Positions 10,766 to 22,609 of a stretch of DNA of 64,000 nucleotides are shown here, piece after piece. Source of the DNA: Diphasiastrum complanatum. Lineage: Eukaryota; Streptophyta; Lycopodiopsida; Lycopodiales; Lycopodiaceae. Below the pieces are notes generated by a model, which saw nothing but the letters and a program-made list of their open reading frames with translations, was not told where the DNA came from and made no database searches. Every line of letters starts with the position of its first letter. Position 1 is the stretch's first letter. The stretch spans positions 66,190,370-66,254,369 of the forward strand of contig CM055096.1 in the NCBI GenBank assembly GCA_029204225.1, written 5' to 3'. The position numbers and the translations under genes were made by a program.

Positions 10766-11902
10766 CTAGGTGTATCTGGACTGGTGAAGGAATAACTTGC
10801 CTCTCTTATAGTCTCTTTCAATTTGTAAGCCTAGGTAATACATGGCTTCTCCCAAATCCACTATCTCGAAATGCTTCGAGATGTCTGTCTTTGCTTTAGC
10901 AATTAGCTGCTCACTCTTGCAAAGTATCAGAGTGTCGTCCACATATACGGCCACTATGATGATCTGCCCATCTGTAACTCTGACATGTACATTGGAGTAA
11001 GCCAACAGAGGCTTGAATCCCAATGATTTCAGGGCCTGATCCTTCTTTTTGTACCATTGTCGGGCTAATTGCTTCAGACCGTAGATGCTTCTATGCATTC
11101 TGCATACATAGTCAGGAAGTGAATTCACGACAAATCTTGGAGGTTGATCCATGTAGACCTCTTCGTCTAATTCGCCATGCAAGAAGGCTGTCTTCTCGTC
11201 CACAATCTGGATCCTGAGGTCATAAGCTGCTGCATATGCGAACAACAGACGTAGGGATGAATGTTTGACGACATGAGAGAAGGTTTCAGAATAGTCAATA
11301 TCGTATCTTTGAGAGAAACCCTTCGCTACCAGTCTTGCTTTGTATTTCGTCACACTCCCATCTGGTCCATATTTGAGTTTGAAAACCCATTTGCATTTGA
11401 CAGTCTTGCGCTTATGAGGTAATGGCTCCAACGTCCATATCTGGTTCTTCCTCATGGACTCCATCTCTTTGTTCATGGCTTGGATCCATTTGTCATTTTT
11501 TGGACCTTCAATCGCCTCTTCGAATGTTTGTGGTTCACCACTGAACCCGCAGAATTCTTCTGATGTGAAAGCTGAGCTACCTGGCACAAATCTTGCTGGC
11601 GCTCTTTGTGGTCTTGTCGACCTTCTGGGAGATCCTCTTGGAACAACTATGCCTTTGCCCTTGTCTGCTCTACTCGATCTGGAACCATCTTGGTTTACAG
11701 GAGCTGCGGCGGCAGGCTGCCTCTCGAATCTTTCTTCGTCTGATTCGTCACTCAAATGGGAGACGACTAGAAAATCTTCGTTTTCATGTTCGTCCTCTGC
11801 TCCCTCTGACGTTGGCGGCAGGTCATAGTACTTTCTTTCTAGAACTTCATAGCCAACAGGGTCTTCGGTTGGCCATTGTCCTGCTCTCGTCGAATTTGAC
11901 AT
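10766..11902 (-). pseudogene. Copia reverse transcriptase (fragment of gag-pol)
   Basis: The 378-residue frame holds the Copia RT. WIQAMNKEMESM and KCKWVFKLKYGPDGSV come at the start, then RLVAKGFSQRYDIDYSETFSHV, the fingers/palm block with IYGLKQLARQWY, and the catalytic VYVDDTLIL (second and third Asp). KTAFLHGEL supplies the region of the first catalytic Asp, but the usual V-K-T-A-F-L pattern is preceded by E (VDEKTAFLHG). The N-terminal part, with acidic and RRSTRPQRAP segments, is the integrase/RT linker. A TAG at 10767-10769 interrupts the domain, so it is a remnant. Confidence 0.9.
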
Positions 11903-12952
11903 CCCTCATTGTTTTCACAGTGTTCGTGTCTGGCATGTAGATTCTGTAGTATGACGAATTATTGTCATAACCTACCAGAAATCCTTGCTCGACTTTCTCA
12001 TCAAGCTTCTTGCGAAGCTTATCAGGAATATGTGCATATGCTGCACAGCCAAATATTCTGACGTGAGACAGGTTGGGCTTTCTACCCCACCATAGTTCAT
12101 GTTGTGTCATGTGAGGAACACCAGATTTACCTGTCCTGTTCTGGATGTATGTGGCTGTAGCTACTGCTTCAGCCCACAGTGCCCTTGGAGCTTTCAATAG
12201 ACCATCATGCATCTGGCTGCTTCCATTAGGGTCATGTTCTTTCGTTCAGCAACACCATTGTGCTGTGGTGTGTAGGCTGCAGTTCTTTTGTGAATGATGC
12301 CACGATCATTGCATAAGTCAATAAAGCGATTCGAGATATATTCGCCATCTCGATCTGTTCTGATTTGCTTCACCTTGCCGCCTGTGCATCTCTCAGTCCA
12401 ATTCACATATTCTATGAATTTATCGAGTGCTTCAGATTTATTCTGAATAAAATACACTCTGGCAAACTTGCTATAGTCGTCAATGAAGGTTATATAATAT
12501 TTTGAACCTCCTACTAAGATCATGTTGAATGGACCGCAGATGTCAGAGTGCACCAGCTCCAAAATCTTTGTCGTTCTATAGGAGTCTTTGACGAATGGTG
12601 TGTGTGACATCTTGCCTTTCAAACATGCATCACAGGTGTCCGAATTGGTTGCATTCAAGATGTTGACCCCTGTTATTGCTCTATGATGACTTGTCTGGTA
12701 GAGTGCCATTGAGTTCATGTGGCAGAGTCTTCTGTGCCATAGAGTGTCTGACGAGTCGTCATGAGTCTGATGCACCTGATCCGGAAGTAGGCGTACCTTT
12801 AGATGATATAGGTTCCCTTTCCTTCTGCCTTGAGCAATGAGAGTGCTGGTGCTGGCATCAATCAAGTTGCATGCTTCGTTAGAAAACATCACACGCATCC
12901 CTGCATCTGCTATTCTTGCTACAGAGAGCAAGTCTTGCTGCAGAGTTGGCAT
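11847..12952 (-). pseudogene. Copia integrase (two overlapping frames)
   Basis: 12194-12952 contains the pre-integrase zinc-binding region (HRRLCHMNS ... CDACLKGK), then the integrase core: DICGPF, FIDDYSKFARVYFI, TDRDGEY, and YTPQHNGVAERKN with the third acidic residue, i.e. the D-D-35-E set. 11847-12212 continues in another frame with WAEAVATATYIQNR and KPNLSHVRIFGCAAYAHIP, normal for the Copia integrase C-terminal part. A single frameshift around 12195-12212 breaks the protein. Integrase inserts the cDNA into host DNA. Confidence 0.9.
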
Positions 12953-13330
12953 GAATAGAATGTCTTCGAGTCATCTGTCTCTACCGTTGGTTTTGAGCCA
13001 AAGTGAACCAATACCATTCACTTGATGTCAAGATCCATCTCCAAGAACTATGAATCTTGAGGGATCTGCACTTCTGAAATCAGACATGATGCGTCTTGAT
13101 GTCACGAAGTGCGAGGTGGCTCTCGAATCCATTTTTTGCTGGTCCCCTCTGCTTGCTGATCACAATCCTGCCTCTGATTCGACTCCCTCTTAGGCTTGAA
13201 TTGTTTTTTTGATTTTTCTCTGTTGTCATAGAGTGCCTAGTCAGAACCATCTTTGTGATCAAGATGCTCCCTGGCCTCGACTTCCTCTCGAATCTCGACA
13301 ATCGCCTTTTCAAGGTTCATGGTAGGATCT
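12953..13330 (-). pseudogene. Copia gag C-terminus and protease remnant
   Basis: Read across frames, a basic lysine-rich segment is followed directly by a protease-like start near 13130. There the Asp-Ser-Gly active site appears as DSRATSHF, with Arg replacing the essential Gly. No CCHC zinc knuckle (CX2CX4HX4C) is visible between the basic segment and the protease, so it seems deleted or eroded. A stop occurs shortly after (GDGS then stop). Confidence 0.65.
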
Positions 13331-13353
13331 TTCGCGAGCAAGGTTCGTGTCGT

Positions 13354-13848
13354 CTAGAAAGATCTGGATAAGGCTCTCAACAGATATGTGAGCTGCTTCT
13401 CAGCTGATACTGCATTCTCTGCCCTTGAGTTGTGTAGTGATAGAAACAGATCCTTCATCTTTCTCAAGAAAGAGGTGAGGTCTTTTCCATCCCACTGCAG
13501 ATTCGTCAGCTGATCTTCCAGCATCATAATCTGACTTCTCGATTTCGTCTGAAATCTTGTGAGCAGTGTATCCCACATCTCCTTAGCTTTGGAGAGTGTA
13601 GCCAGGTCAAGTGTAAGGCTATCTTCGATGGAAGATGATAACAAGGCTACTACCTTGTCATTTTTCTCCCTCCATTCACGTAGTTCCTTGCCTGTTGTCA
13701 TAGGCATTTCTTCTGTGCCATCCACCCAGGAGAAGAGTCCTTCGCCCTTGAGTATCAAAGATGTCTTAACTTTCCAGTCTAGAACGTTAGATCCTGAAGA
13801 ATTAAGTATAGTGTAGATCTTGTTCTGCATGCTGCTGATTGAAGCCAT
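13354..13848 (-). pseudogene. Copia gag (capsid) fragment
   Basis: The frame begins with ATG at 13848 near the primer binding site (MASISSMQNKIYTILNSSGS). It shows the UBN2/gag_pre features of Copia capsid proteins: the N-terminal W-K region (NVLDWKVKTSLIL), AKEMWDTLLTRFQ, LEDQLTNLQW and the CA C-terminal region with LTYLLRALS. It stays open for 164 residues and then ends before the nucleocapsid part. This is the structural protein of the particle. Confidence 0.85.
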
Positions 13849-13962
13849 TGCTTCTTGAAGTCTGTTTTTTTTGTCGTTTGGTTGATTGTCTGAATGCTTG
13901 GCCTCCTGGATCTGCTAGCTTCTCGGCTATGTCAGAATATGACAGGGTGGCTCTGATACCAC

Positions 13963-14976
13963 TGTCGAGCGGTGCTCCGATACGACTGTTGAGAATCGTG
14001 AGAAGAAAAATTCACGAAACATTCGCGACTCTCTTTCGATATTCAGATGGAGTTCAGATGCGTTCGCTGGGCACTGCCAGCTGAAACACTCCTACAATCC
14101 TCCAGAGAGTAGTCAGGTACTACTGATCTACGTTCATAAAATTAATATAGCATTCGACTTCATTTCAACCAAGGTGAGGAATTCAAAGGGAACAAGAAAA
14201 CTCAGACATATTAAAATAAACAGCATAAGCATTCGACATCCAAGATCAGACACAACCAGAAAAATAATCTATATTGATTTTCTCTGATTTCTTCAGGGCA
14301 CTGCATGCGAATCCACGCAGTGTGTTGGCGTGAGAGAAACACGGCTCTCTCACGAGTAGTAGTCTCGTTTCACTAGCGGACTATTGGATCTTCTGATCCT
14401 AGACAAAATTATTTTCTCGCATGTAGGCGGAGCTTTTGTCTGTGTTCGTCTTGATTGCTTACTAGCATCAAACTACTTCTTGTTCTTCTTATTTGGTTAC
14501 ACACCATGTATCTTATTGATATATGTCAAGTATTATTCAGTAAGTACAGTCTCTCTATGCAAATCTAAGACTAGAGTGATTAAGCATCTACAACTAACCA
14601 GAGAATTACAAGAGTGGTAGTTTAGCCACGACCTAGGGAGTATCCGCTGATGTCATGCCATCAGGTCAGATCTCTGTACTTCTGGTACTTGCGTGATCTT
14701 TGGTGGTACTCCTTGGAGCGTGAGGCCAGAACGGGTTTCGTTTCCACCGTCGGTTTCGTTTACCTTGTCCGCCTTTCTCTCGTATAGGACTGCAAGGGAA
14801 TCTTGTTTGTGGATCGTTCGTGTTCGCGAACCGTTGGTCTTCGTCTTTGTTGACTTTCGTGTTCGCGAAACTCTTCGTGTTTCGTGTCTTCAGATGTTCG
14901 AGTTCGCGAACGTGTTCGTCAGGCGAGGGGCCGTAAGCTAGCAAGGCTTTGTATTCAAAAACACTTTGTTTCTTCA
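13963..14976 (-). repeat. 5' LTR of Copia element 1
   Basis: The inner border starts TGTCGAGCGG next to the primer binding site, and the outer border ends CTTCA followed by the TATTT duplication. Length is 1014 bp, nearly identical to 8921-9957. Confidence 0.92.
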
Positions 14977-14981
14977 TATTT

Positions 14982-15572
14982 GTGATATTTCGAAGTGTTT
15001 GGCACCAATTTGATTGGGCCCAAGCCCTATCCTTTTGAGTGCATATTCTTTTATTTAAAAGTATTTTTATTTGACATTCCTGGTTAACTTTGTTGCACTA
15101 AGCCAATGTATCATTCTTTTAAAATTGACATGTTTTTTGGGTGTGATTTTTAGTTGAAAAATGACTTTTCTTATTTTTAAACTTTTGAATTGTATTTCAA
15201 ACCATGTTAATTTAATATTTTCAAAGTCTGTTACAAGATAGCCATAAGCTATTGTAATGATTCTCTCAAAAGATGATACATAATTTTTTTTTTCTTTGGG
15301 GGGGGTGGGGGGGGGGGGACATTGTAAAGCACTGATGGAGCTCTAAAAATTAAGTGCGTCATTGATTATTATGGTGTACGAGAAAGCACGAAAAAGTAGA
15401 ATGTCATATTATTGTGCTACAAGTTTCGAAGAGCTATATAAACCTCATTCAAAGACTCCAATTATCATGCCCCTAATGGGGGTTTGGACCATTAGGGAGG
15501 TGGACATAGGGACTGGACTTAGTCTGGATAGTGTTGGAGTCTGTGAGAGCGAACCTATTGCTCTGCCACCAC
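14982..15572. other. Spacer with poly-G run
   Basis: Mostly AT-rich and without coding signal. A G homopolymer-like run interrupted by one T lies at about 15299-15319. Confidence 0.5.
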
Positions 15573-16020
15573 TGTTGGGAGATGCTATCGACTGCTGAAT
15601 AAACCCGGATAGAGTTCAATATAGACGGGCAGCTACTGCCTCCTACATCAAATCTACAATCTTTCTGAGTATAGACAGACACTGCGGATCTACCTTTGAT
15701 TTGTTTAAACATTCAACAAGAGATAAGCCAGTATGCGGAATAAAGATTGACAGTTGATCATGTACAGACAATGATCGAGTATTAAGCAAATAAGATCATT
15801 CAACACGAATACAAGATTTGCTCAAAAATGGCAACCACATTACATAAATAATCCTCTTCTTAGAACGTTGTGTGACAAACTCACGCAACGCATCGGCATA
15901 AGAGTTATATTTTTCAGGTCTCGCTTACTAGCGGACTCTTTGACATCGACTGGTAGTTCTGTGCCTAACTCACATAACCTGCGTATGTGTGTGTAACTGT
16001 ATGTAACAATTAGAAATCAG
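15558..16020 (-). repeat. LTR-like fragment with decayed primer site
   Basis: At 15573 a TGTTGGGAGATG start follows an inverted primer-site-like word (minus strand TGGTGGCAGAGC). Further in, CTCGCTTACTAGCGGACTCTTTG resembles the CTCGCTTCACTAGCGGACTATTGG part of the Copia 1 LTR, as does the ACGCAACGCATCGGCAT stretch. I read it as a diverged solo or truncated LTR of a related Copia family. The end near 16020 is uncertain. Confidence 0.45.
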
Positions 16021-19000
16021 GTTGTGATTTGATTCATTAGGGTAAGCTCTAAATGTGATAATGTAATTAATGTGCAGTTTATTTGGTTTATTATATATGG
16101 TTGTGATCGGGACGTGACGCGTTAGAATATTTTGATCGGGCACTGATCCCGTAGCCTGGATTCACATCTCGGATGGAGTGCTGTTTTTTCAAGGGAAATT
16201 GGGTTTGGATTCACTCATTCATGAGGGAAGCATGCTTTTGAAACTTGGTGGTAGAGTGCTCTTCTCTTTGTTTGATTTATTGAGATGATGCCACTTCTTT
16301 GTCTAAATCTGTTTTTTTTTGTTTGAAAATTTACATGAATCCAGAATGGTTTGGACAATTTAGATTCAGATTAGTAACAGAATGTTTGTTGATAGATTGG
16401 TGAGGATCAATTTATCCTGAAAGAATAAATTGACTGTTGTTGAAAATCTTGAGTTTATGGATTGCATGTGAGGATTTATGGTTTTTTCAGTCTATTCCTA
16501 TAGTGTTTCATGCAATCTGAATCAAACATTCAGGGGATATTGTAAGTTTTCTTCAAAGCAGTGGATAAAGATTTTGGATTGTGGATGCATACAATTTTGA
16601 AACCTCGTGAAACCTTTCTTGGAGGGTTGCTCAATACCTCTAGTTGGAGTTGAAACTGGAAACCTGTTGTTGCACTAATCCTCTGGACATTGATGTTTTT
16701 CTGAGTGCTCAGAATTCTGGAATCTTTGTTAATGGCAGCAGTTTTGTTGCTTCCTGCCCTTCTGATAAAACTAATAGTTTGAGGGTCGGGAAATGGTAAT
16801 AAAACGGCAGTGGGTTGCGCCCCAACAGGTGGACTTCTGATTATGGAAGATGTCTGATGCTGGCACTAGACTGCTCGTTGTTGATCGTTAGGAGCTGGGT
16901 GTGTCCTCTCTTGTTTTCGCCTTCAGATAACCAAAAATTTGCGCTGGCTGCTCGTGTGACAGCAGAATTGTTGAAACTTCATATCTAACCTTTATTCCCT
17001 GAAATCACCTGCATACTGGTGTTGAATGGCTGCCTGTGGAATCTGCTGGTAGGCGCAAGAAAATAGGATACATTCTTTCTTGGAGTAATAACCGCTGGGA
17101 GATCTGAACCTGGGAGGCACCTCAGAGCACCAACAATTGCAACGTGAGGAGGAATGGTGAGCGACTTGAGTGTTGTGGCGGCTAAGGAGGCTGTTCGATC
17201 CCTCATGAAGACGCCTTTGTTACTTCTGGATCGGAGAAGGAGCCCCTAAACCTGGAGATGGTGGTCTTTCTCTCTCGCTTGGAGCACCCTTGTTTCCCTC
17301 GATGCTGGCGGCGGCTGTAGCTAAGGGCTGGTGTCCCTTTCCTTTTGCAAAACCTTTTAGGGTTTTTGGATAGGGGTCAGGCATTGTGCTTTGTGCATGG
17401 TTTTGTTTAAGGGTTAAAGTTGATTTGTTTGCATGTGGTAGGATGGCAGTTGGTTGAATTGCATGAACGTTCGTATCAATGCTTGTTGCATATCACTTAA
17501 TCTAGGTTTTTATGGCTTGACATGTAGTGACTTCAAAGATGGTTCCAAAAGTGATTTTGGAAATTTGTGAAGTTTGAGTTATTAGTTACCAGTGTGAGGA
17601 ATTTCGGTTTCTTGGGGCATGGGTGTCAATGATATAAACTTGATTTTGGATATTGCTCCCCGGTAGTGGTAGAGGGAATTTAATTTCTTCTTCTCCATGG
17701 ACAATAAGCATGTATAAGAAACAGTTACCTATAACCAGTTTTTGGGGAACTTTGGTACCGTTATTTTTGTGTCAAGCTGTAATAATCGGTCTAAATTTTG
17801 TTAAACCGATCTTGACAAAATGATGGTAGTGGTTTGGTTCTCCAGGCTAGTACCTAGTTAGTGAAAATTTTAAGTTTTTGGTACTGTGCTTTTTATCGGT
17901 TTAACTTTGGAGTAGAAATATTCCAAGTTAATTGAGTTAATTTTGTTCTTCCTTTTGGACTCGGTGGTGCACCGATAGGCTTATCTTAAATGATTTTGAT
18001 CTTTAAGATTGGGCAAACTAAACCTTTCCAGATGCTTGTTAAAGTGAATAAATGGAATAAGGTCGTGATTTTTGAGAGGTAGCTCTATATTCGATTGAAA
18101 AATTAGATGTATCGAATATCATAAAGAGTACCCGGATCCAAATTTTTGATTTTCCATTAATTTTAGACAATTTTAACGAAGTAATATTTAATCTAGTGTT
18201 GTCAAAAAGGAAGCAGCCTAGTATTTACTTGTGTCAATGGAGTTTTCGGTGCCTTCGTTGATGAAATTTTTTTGGGTGACCGAAAAATCTAAGGGAGGAA
18301 GAAAATGAGACACCTGTTTAGGCAAATGTGATTGTGTTTTGTAATTTGGATTGGTAAATAATCCCTGTAAGAAAATTGCATAGCATCGATTTATCAAATT
18401 CATTAAATTGAATCTGTGTCAAAAATATCTATAGGACCATGAGTTGACCCTATTTGTTATAGGAAATTGTGACGTGGAACGAGAATGACACTTGGTTCAC
18501 ATTTGTACTGTAAAGAATCTTATTCCTAAGAGTTGTAACTCTCAAATGGTAGGAATTCGGGATGGATAGTACCAACTAGATGGGTTGTTATGTGACGGTA
18601 AAACCATGTGCAGATTCTTGTTAAATCACAATGTTGTCAATGGACTATTATGGTCCATTTGGGAACAAATTTGGGGGTACTCCAGTATTTTGTGAATAGA
18701 TATGTGCATATCTGGTATTGGAAATCCAGATGGAATTATTAAGATCTCTGGATTATCGGATAGTGTGTTTAAAGATCTTTTTAAAGATCAGATCCTATAT
18801 TTGGTCATAGGATGGTCAGATAATCTTTTTGATTTTCTGTTGGGCAGATCTAAAATCAAAGAACTTTCTTGGAGAGAAAATTGATGGTATGGGACGTCAA
18901 TGATTTCAAAGAGGGAATTCTTGTGCGAGAATGATCTATAGACCAGTGGTAAGTATTTATATTATTTGTAATGCTAACAGTTGAAACCATTGGTTAAACT

Positions 19001-19560
19001 TGTTTAGGGTATTTGGAGAGGTTATGAGATCCCTCAATGATATTCCATAAATTCCAATCCGGAAACCCTTAAAAGCTATTTCTCTTCTAATTTAAACCTC
19101 TATTTTTTAGAAATTTCTTAAATACAAGACAATTGGATTGAGATTCATATAATTCCTTCTAGTCTAGAACTAGGTTCTGAAGGACTGTTAAAGTTATATG
19201 AATTTATACTTCCATTTCGGTTTGTGAATATAGCTCAGAATCAATTGATGTTTCAATTGATTAAGTGAAATTTAGATTTCTTGAGCCCATTTGATTATCT
19301 CTATTTGATAGTTGATTATTAAGAGTAATGTTTCTATCACTCGGGATAAGATATTTTATGATGTTAAGAAAAAAGTCCGGTTTGTAATAGTATTGGATAC
19401 TCATTACTGATTTGAATCTTTGATATTTTATACGTTGTCTCCTAAGAACTTTTTAATCGAAATTATAGAATCTCTTTTAAAAAATTAGGGAAAATATGGG
19501 CTCAAAATGGGCCCTTCAAGAAATTTCACTTTAGAGAGAGGTTACGTAGAGAGAGAATGC
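16020..19560 (+). repeat. Non-coding LTR-element interior, diverged copy
   Basis: No credible protein frame occurs in 3.5 kb. Parts match, on the opposite strand, the non-coding interior at 36803-40705. For example GATGGTATGGGACGTCAATG near 18885 corresponds to GATGGTATGGGACATCAG on the minus strand near 38225. A series of words around 19180-19350 matches the minus strand at about 37960-37780. I infer an old copy of the same large non-coding retroelement interior. Borders are approximate. Confidence 0.4.
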
Positions 19561-19884
19561 ACACCGGTAACTTATGGTCGCCGTTTTCCGAGTTTTCGGC
19601 CTTGCTCGACGTTTAACTGGTATGGTTAACTTCAGACAATAGTTAGCATGAGATGTAATAACTTCTCTTCATGCTCGTTCCAAAATTCGGGACTAGAGCT
19701 TTAAGACTGAAAATCTTGGTGTGCTCAATGCAAAAACTGAAGCAGGAGAGACAAAACTTTTGAAATCACTGTATACTTATAGTGAAATATGAGGCGGGAC
19801 GATTTTTCAATGCGACATAAACATTACAAAAGTAAGGAATGCTAGATCTATTCATATTGATTTACTGTAGATAGATTCATTTAC

Positions 19885-22544
19885 ATGATTGTAGCTTTAC
19901 CAATGGCAATGTTCCATTTGCATGTTGCACTTTCGATGGAATGCACTCCAATTATTAAGAAAAATATAAAAGTTGTAGAGAATGATGTAGCAATAGTTAG
20001 AGAATTGAGAATGAATAATCATATGAATATAGATTTGTGGGTGGATGGATCAATTTATCCTAATGATCCAGCTACCAATTTGTGTCCAGATTTTAAGTTC
20101 GTAACTCATCTTCTCAGATATGTATGTGAAGGAAATAGCGGATTACTTGATATTGTCAAAGGTTGCGTGATACTGGAATGCATAGCATATCTTGTCTGAA
20201 TCAACAATTACAGTTTGCTAATCAACAATTGCAACGTGCAAATCAACAATTGCTTCATTATGTGCAACACATTAGTGCTGAAAACAATGCACTCAAGAAT
20301 GCTATGTCAGAGTTGAATGCAACTGTCACTACTCTTCGAGGATCAAACCAATAAATGTTAGAATCCATGGAAAAGTTGCGATCCGAGAGTTTAAAATTTG
20401 TTGTTGATCTAAAAGTTATCAATAAGACAATGATGAAGAGGAAAAGAAAGAGAGTATTGATGAAGAATATTGATGACCTATCTACACATAGCGGCAATCA
20501 GAAAAAAAAGAATTCGAGCATTCAAGTATGTTGTCATCTAAACTGTTTATTTGATTTGTATATGTCATTTAAGTTTGACTTGCACTTGATAACATGAATT
20601 ATTTATGTATTAAACATAATTGGAGTTTCATATGTTTGTTGCAGATCATGTTTGGTGGCAAAGAACTATTTAACAGATCGTTCATGCATTGGATCATCTT
20701 TAAGTCATGTTTTACCAAGAAAGTCAGCAAAGGAAATGATAAAAAATGCTCGGTTTGAAAAAATGAAAAATCAAATTGTAGAGACTATTTAAATTAAGGT
20801 TCAATCATACTTGGATGCGAATGTGATACAAGGTGCATGTGATGTATCTGGAATTAGCAGAAATGCTTATTCTATTTTTTTTAGAATAGTTAAAGAAGCT
20901 TTTTCCCAAGTGATGGTGAAGAAAATTAATCTTCCGCGTCCATATCGGGTAAGATTAGCTAGAATTTTTTATAATGACGGAATGTTCAAAGTAGTTGGCC
21001 AACCACTTCATATAACTGAATTATACAAATCAGAATATGGTGAGCTCAATTACGACGATTGCAATAATATTTTTCTTGATATTGAAAATGTTCTAAAATA
21101 CATTATTTGATTCTATAAACTAGACAAACATCAAGTAAATGGAAAGATCATTATTGTAATAAAATTGGATGAATCTGAAATCATCAAGAAGTTGGAACGT
21201 GTGAGTGTCACTTTGATGAACAAAATTTCAGATACAGATGATCGAACGTTTAGTGTTCAATCGAAAAATCACGTATGGTGGTTGGCGACATTCTAGGTTA
21301 CATTTCAATTTTCATTTAAAGTATTGTTATTAACAATTCATATCTTGCCAGTTTTTATTGACATGTCATGCATTACTTGTTTCTCTACAGGTCTTGAAAG
21401 AGGACCATAAAATACTATCATGGATATTTTCAAGAACAAATTATAGCGAGATTATAAAGAGACATTTGGAGGGTGAGAAATTTACAGTCGAAAACCGTGG
21501 AAGTTTTCAAATTCAATGGCACCTTGCAGGGGATTTGAAAATATTAAAATGTATGTATAATGTCTCTCATGGGGCAACATCAAAGCATCCATGTCTTTAT
21601 TGCATGAAGGATTGCTACAATATGAATTTGGGACGATCAACAAACACTGGTCCAACATGAGAAGCTGAAGTTCCAAATATGAAAAGTGTTCTGCCAATTC
21701 CATTAAAATATGTTCACATATGCACATTGCATGCTGAGGTTCGCATTATTGAAAAACTAATTTACTTGCATATTCTACTAGCATGGAATCATAAACCAGA
21801 GTCAGTGGCTAAAGCAACAATTAGGCGGTTGGAAATAGTTCTGTCAAATGCAGGACTACATAAAGGGAATGTCACGATTGAAAAAAGTGACAGACTCTCA
21901 GGGAAAAAAGGAAACATTCCTAATAAGCCATCAATTGGAGGTGCTAAAGCAAGAAGATTCTTATCCAATCACACATACAAAGAATCAAGTGTCAGATACA
22001 AAATTTGGAGAGAAATTGTTCAAGCCACACGAACATTGGAAGGAAGTAATCGAGTGGAAAAGGGACAAGTGTGGACCAACTTAGACAAACTCATAGGTGT
22101 TACCAGGAAAGAAAACCTATCATCAAAAGATATGATGACTTTGCAAAATCATTGCATCACATTTGTAAAATCTGTACATGATTGTTAGGGAAAAGACAAC
22201 GTTACTCATTACATGGTGCTAATCTATATCATTATCTGGTGCTTTTCTCATTCAGGCTTATATATTTTTCTACTGATGTAACTAATCAAAACTATTGTTT
22301 GCAGCACATCCTTCTTCATCATGCAACTTATTTTGCAAAGGAATATGGGAGCTTAAGTATCTGGTCATCACAAGGCATGGAAAAATCTCATTGGCAAGCA
22401 AGGGGAGCATTTCACAGAGCAACAAATCATGGAGGACACAATTCAAGAAATAAATATTTAGTTCAACTTTTTCAGTGGTTTTACAGAGGAGCACAATTTA
22501 GATATCAAGCTGAAAACTCGCCAAGTATTACGATATTTCGATAG
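19885..22544 (+). pseudogene. Transposase-like gene with HPCxYC zinc motif
   Basis: The gene is in pieces. An N-terminal frame spans 19885-20199. A coiled-coil with three heptads (NQQLQFA/NQQLQRA/NQQLLHY) and a basic tract spans 20163-20520, and introns are likely at about 20526-20645 and 21297-21390 (GT...AG). The body at 20811-21290 includes KIIIVIKLDESE, a conserved-looking Asp. WHLAGDLKILKCMYN and SKHPCLYCMKD follow at 21500-21620, suggesting a second Asp next to a CXXC zinc site. IWSSQGMEKSHWQARGAFHRATNHGG lies near 22370, with a candidate third acidic residue in GMEKSH. This D-D-E-like order with an inserted zinc site resembles an uncharacterised transposase-like family I recall from invertebrate genomes. 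I cannot name the superfamily. Stops and frameshifts make this copy non-functional. Confidence 0.5.
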
Positions 22545-22609
22545 GCATTCAAATTCATTACAAAAGAGAGATCCTTGTAATATATCAAAAATCTATTACA
22601 GAAAATTAT

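Larger units (their letters stand above)
8921..14976 (-). mobile_element. Copia LTR retrotransposon 1 (full length, decayed coding)
   Basis: Two LTRs of about 1.0 kb flank an interior coding on the minus strand. The 5-bp target duplication TATTT is at 8916-8920 and 14977-14981. The primer binding site lies just inside the right LTR (13947-13961; minus strand TGGTATCAGAGCC, complementary to initiator Met-tRNA). A purine tract lies inside the left LTR (minus strand TTGAGAGGGAGC near 9958-9970). Domain order on the minus strand is gag, protease, integrase, reverse transcriptase, RNase H, which defines Ty1/copia. LTRs are very similar, so insertion is fairly recent, but pol is broken in several places. 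Confidence 0.93.

Noticed and set aside
19560-19640. Inverted terminal repeat matching 29800-29910
   Set aside because: Only short words agree, and in direct rather than inverted orientation; not enough to claim a terminal repeat.
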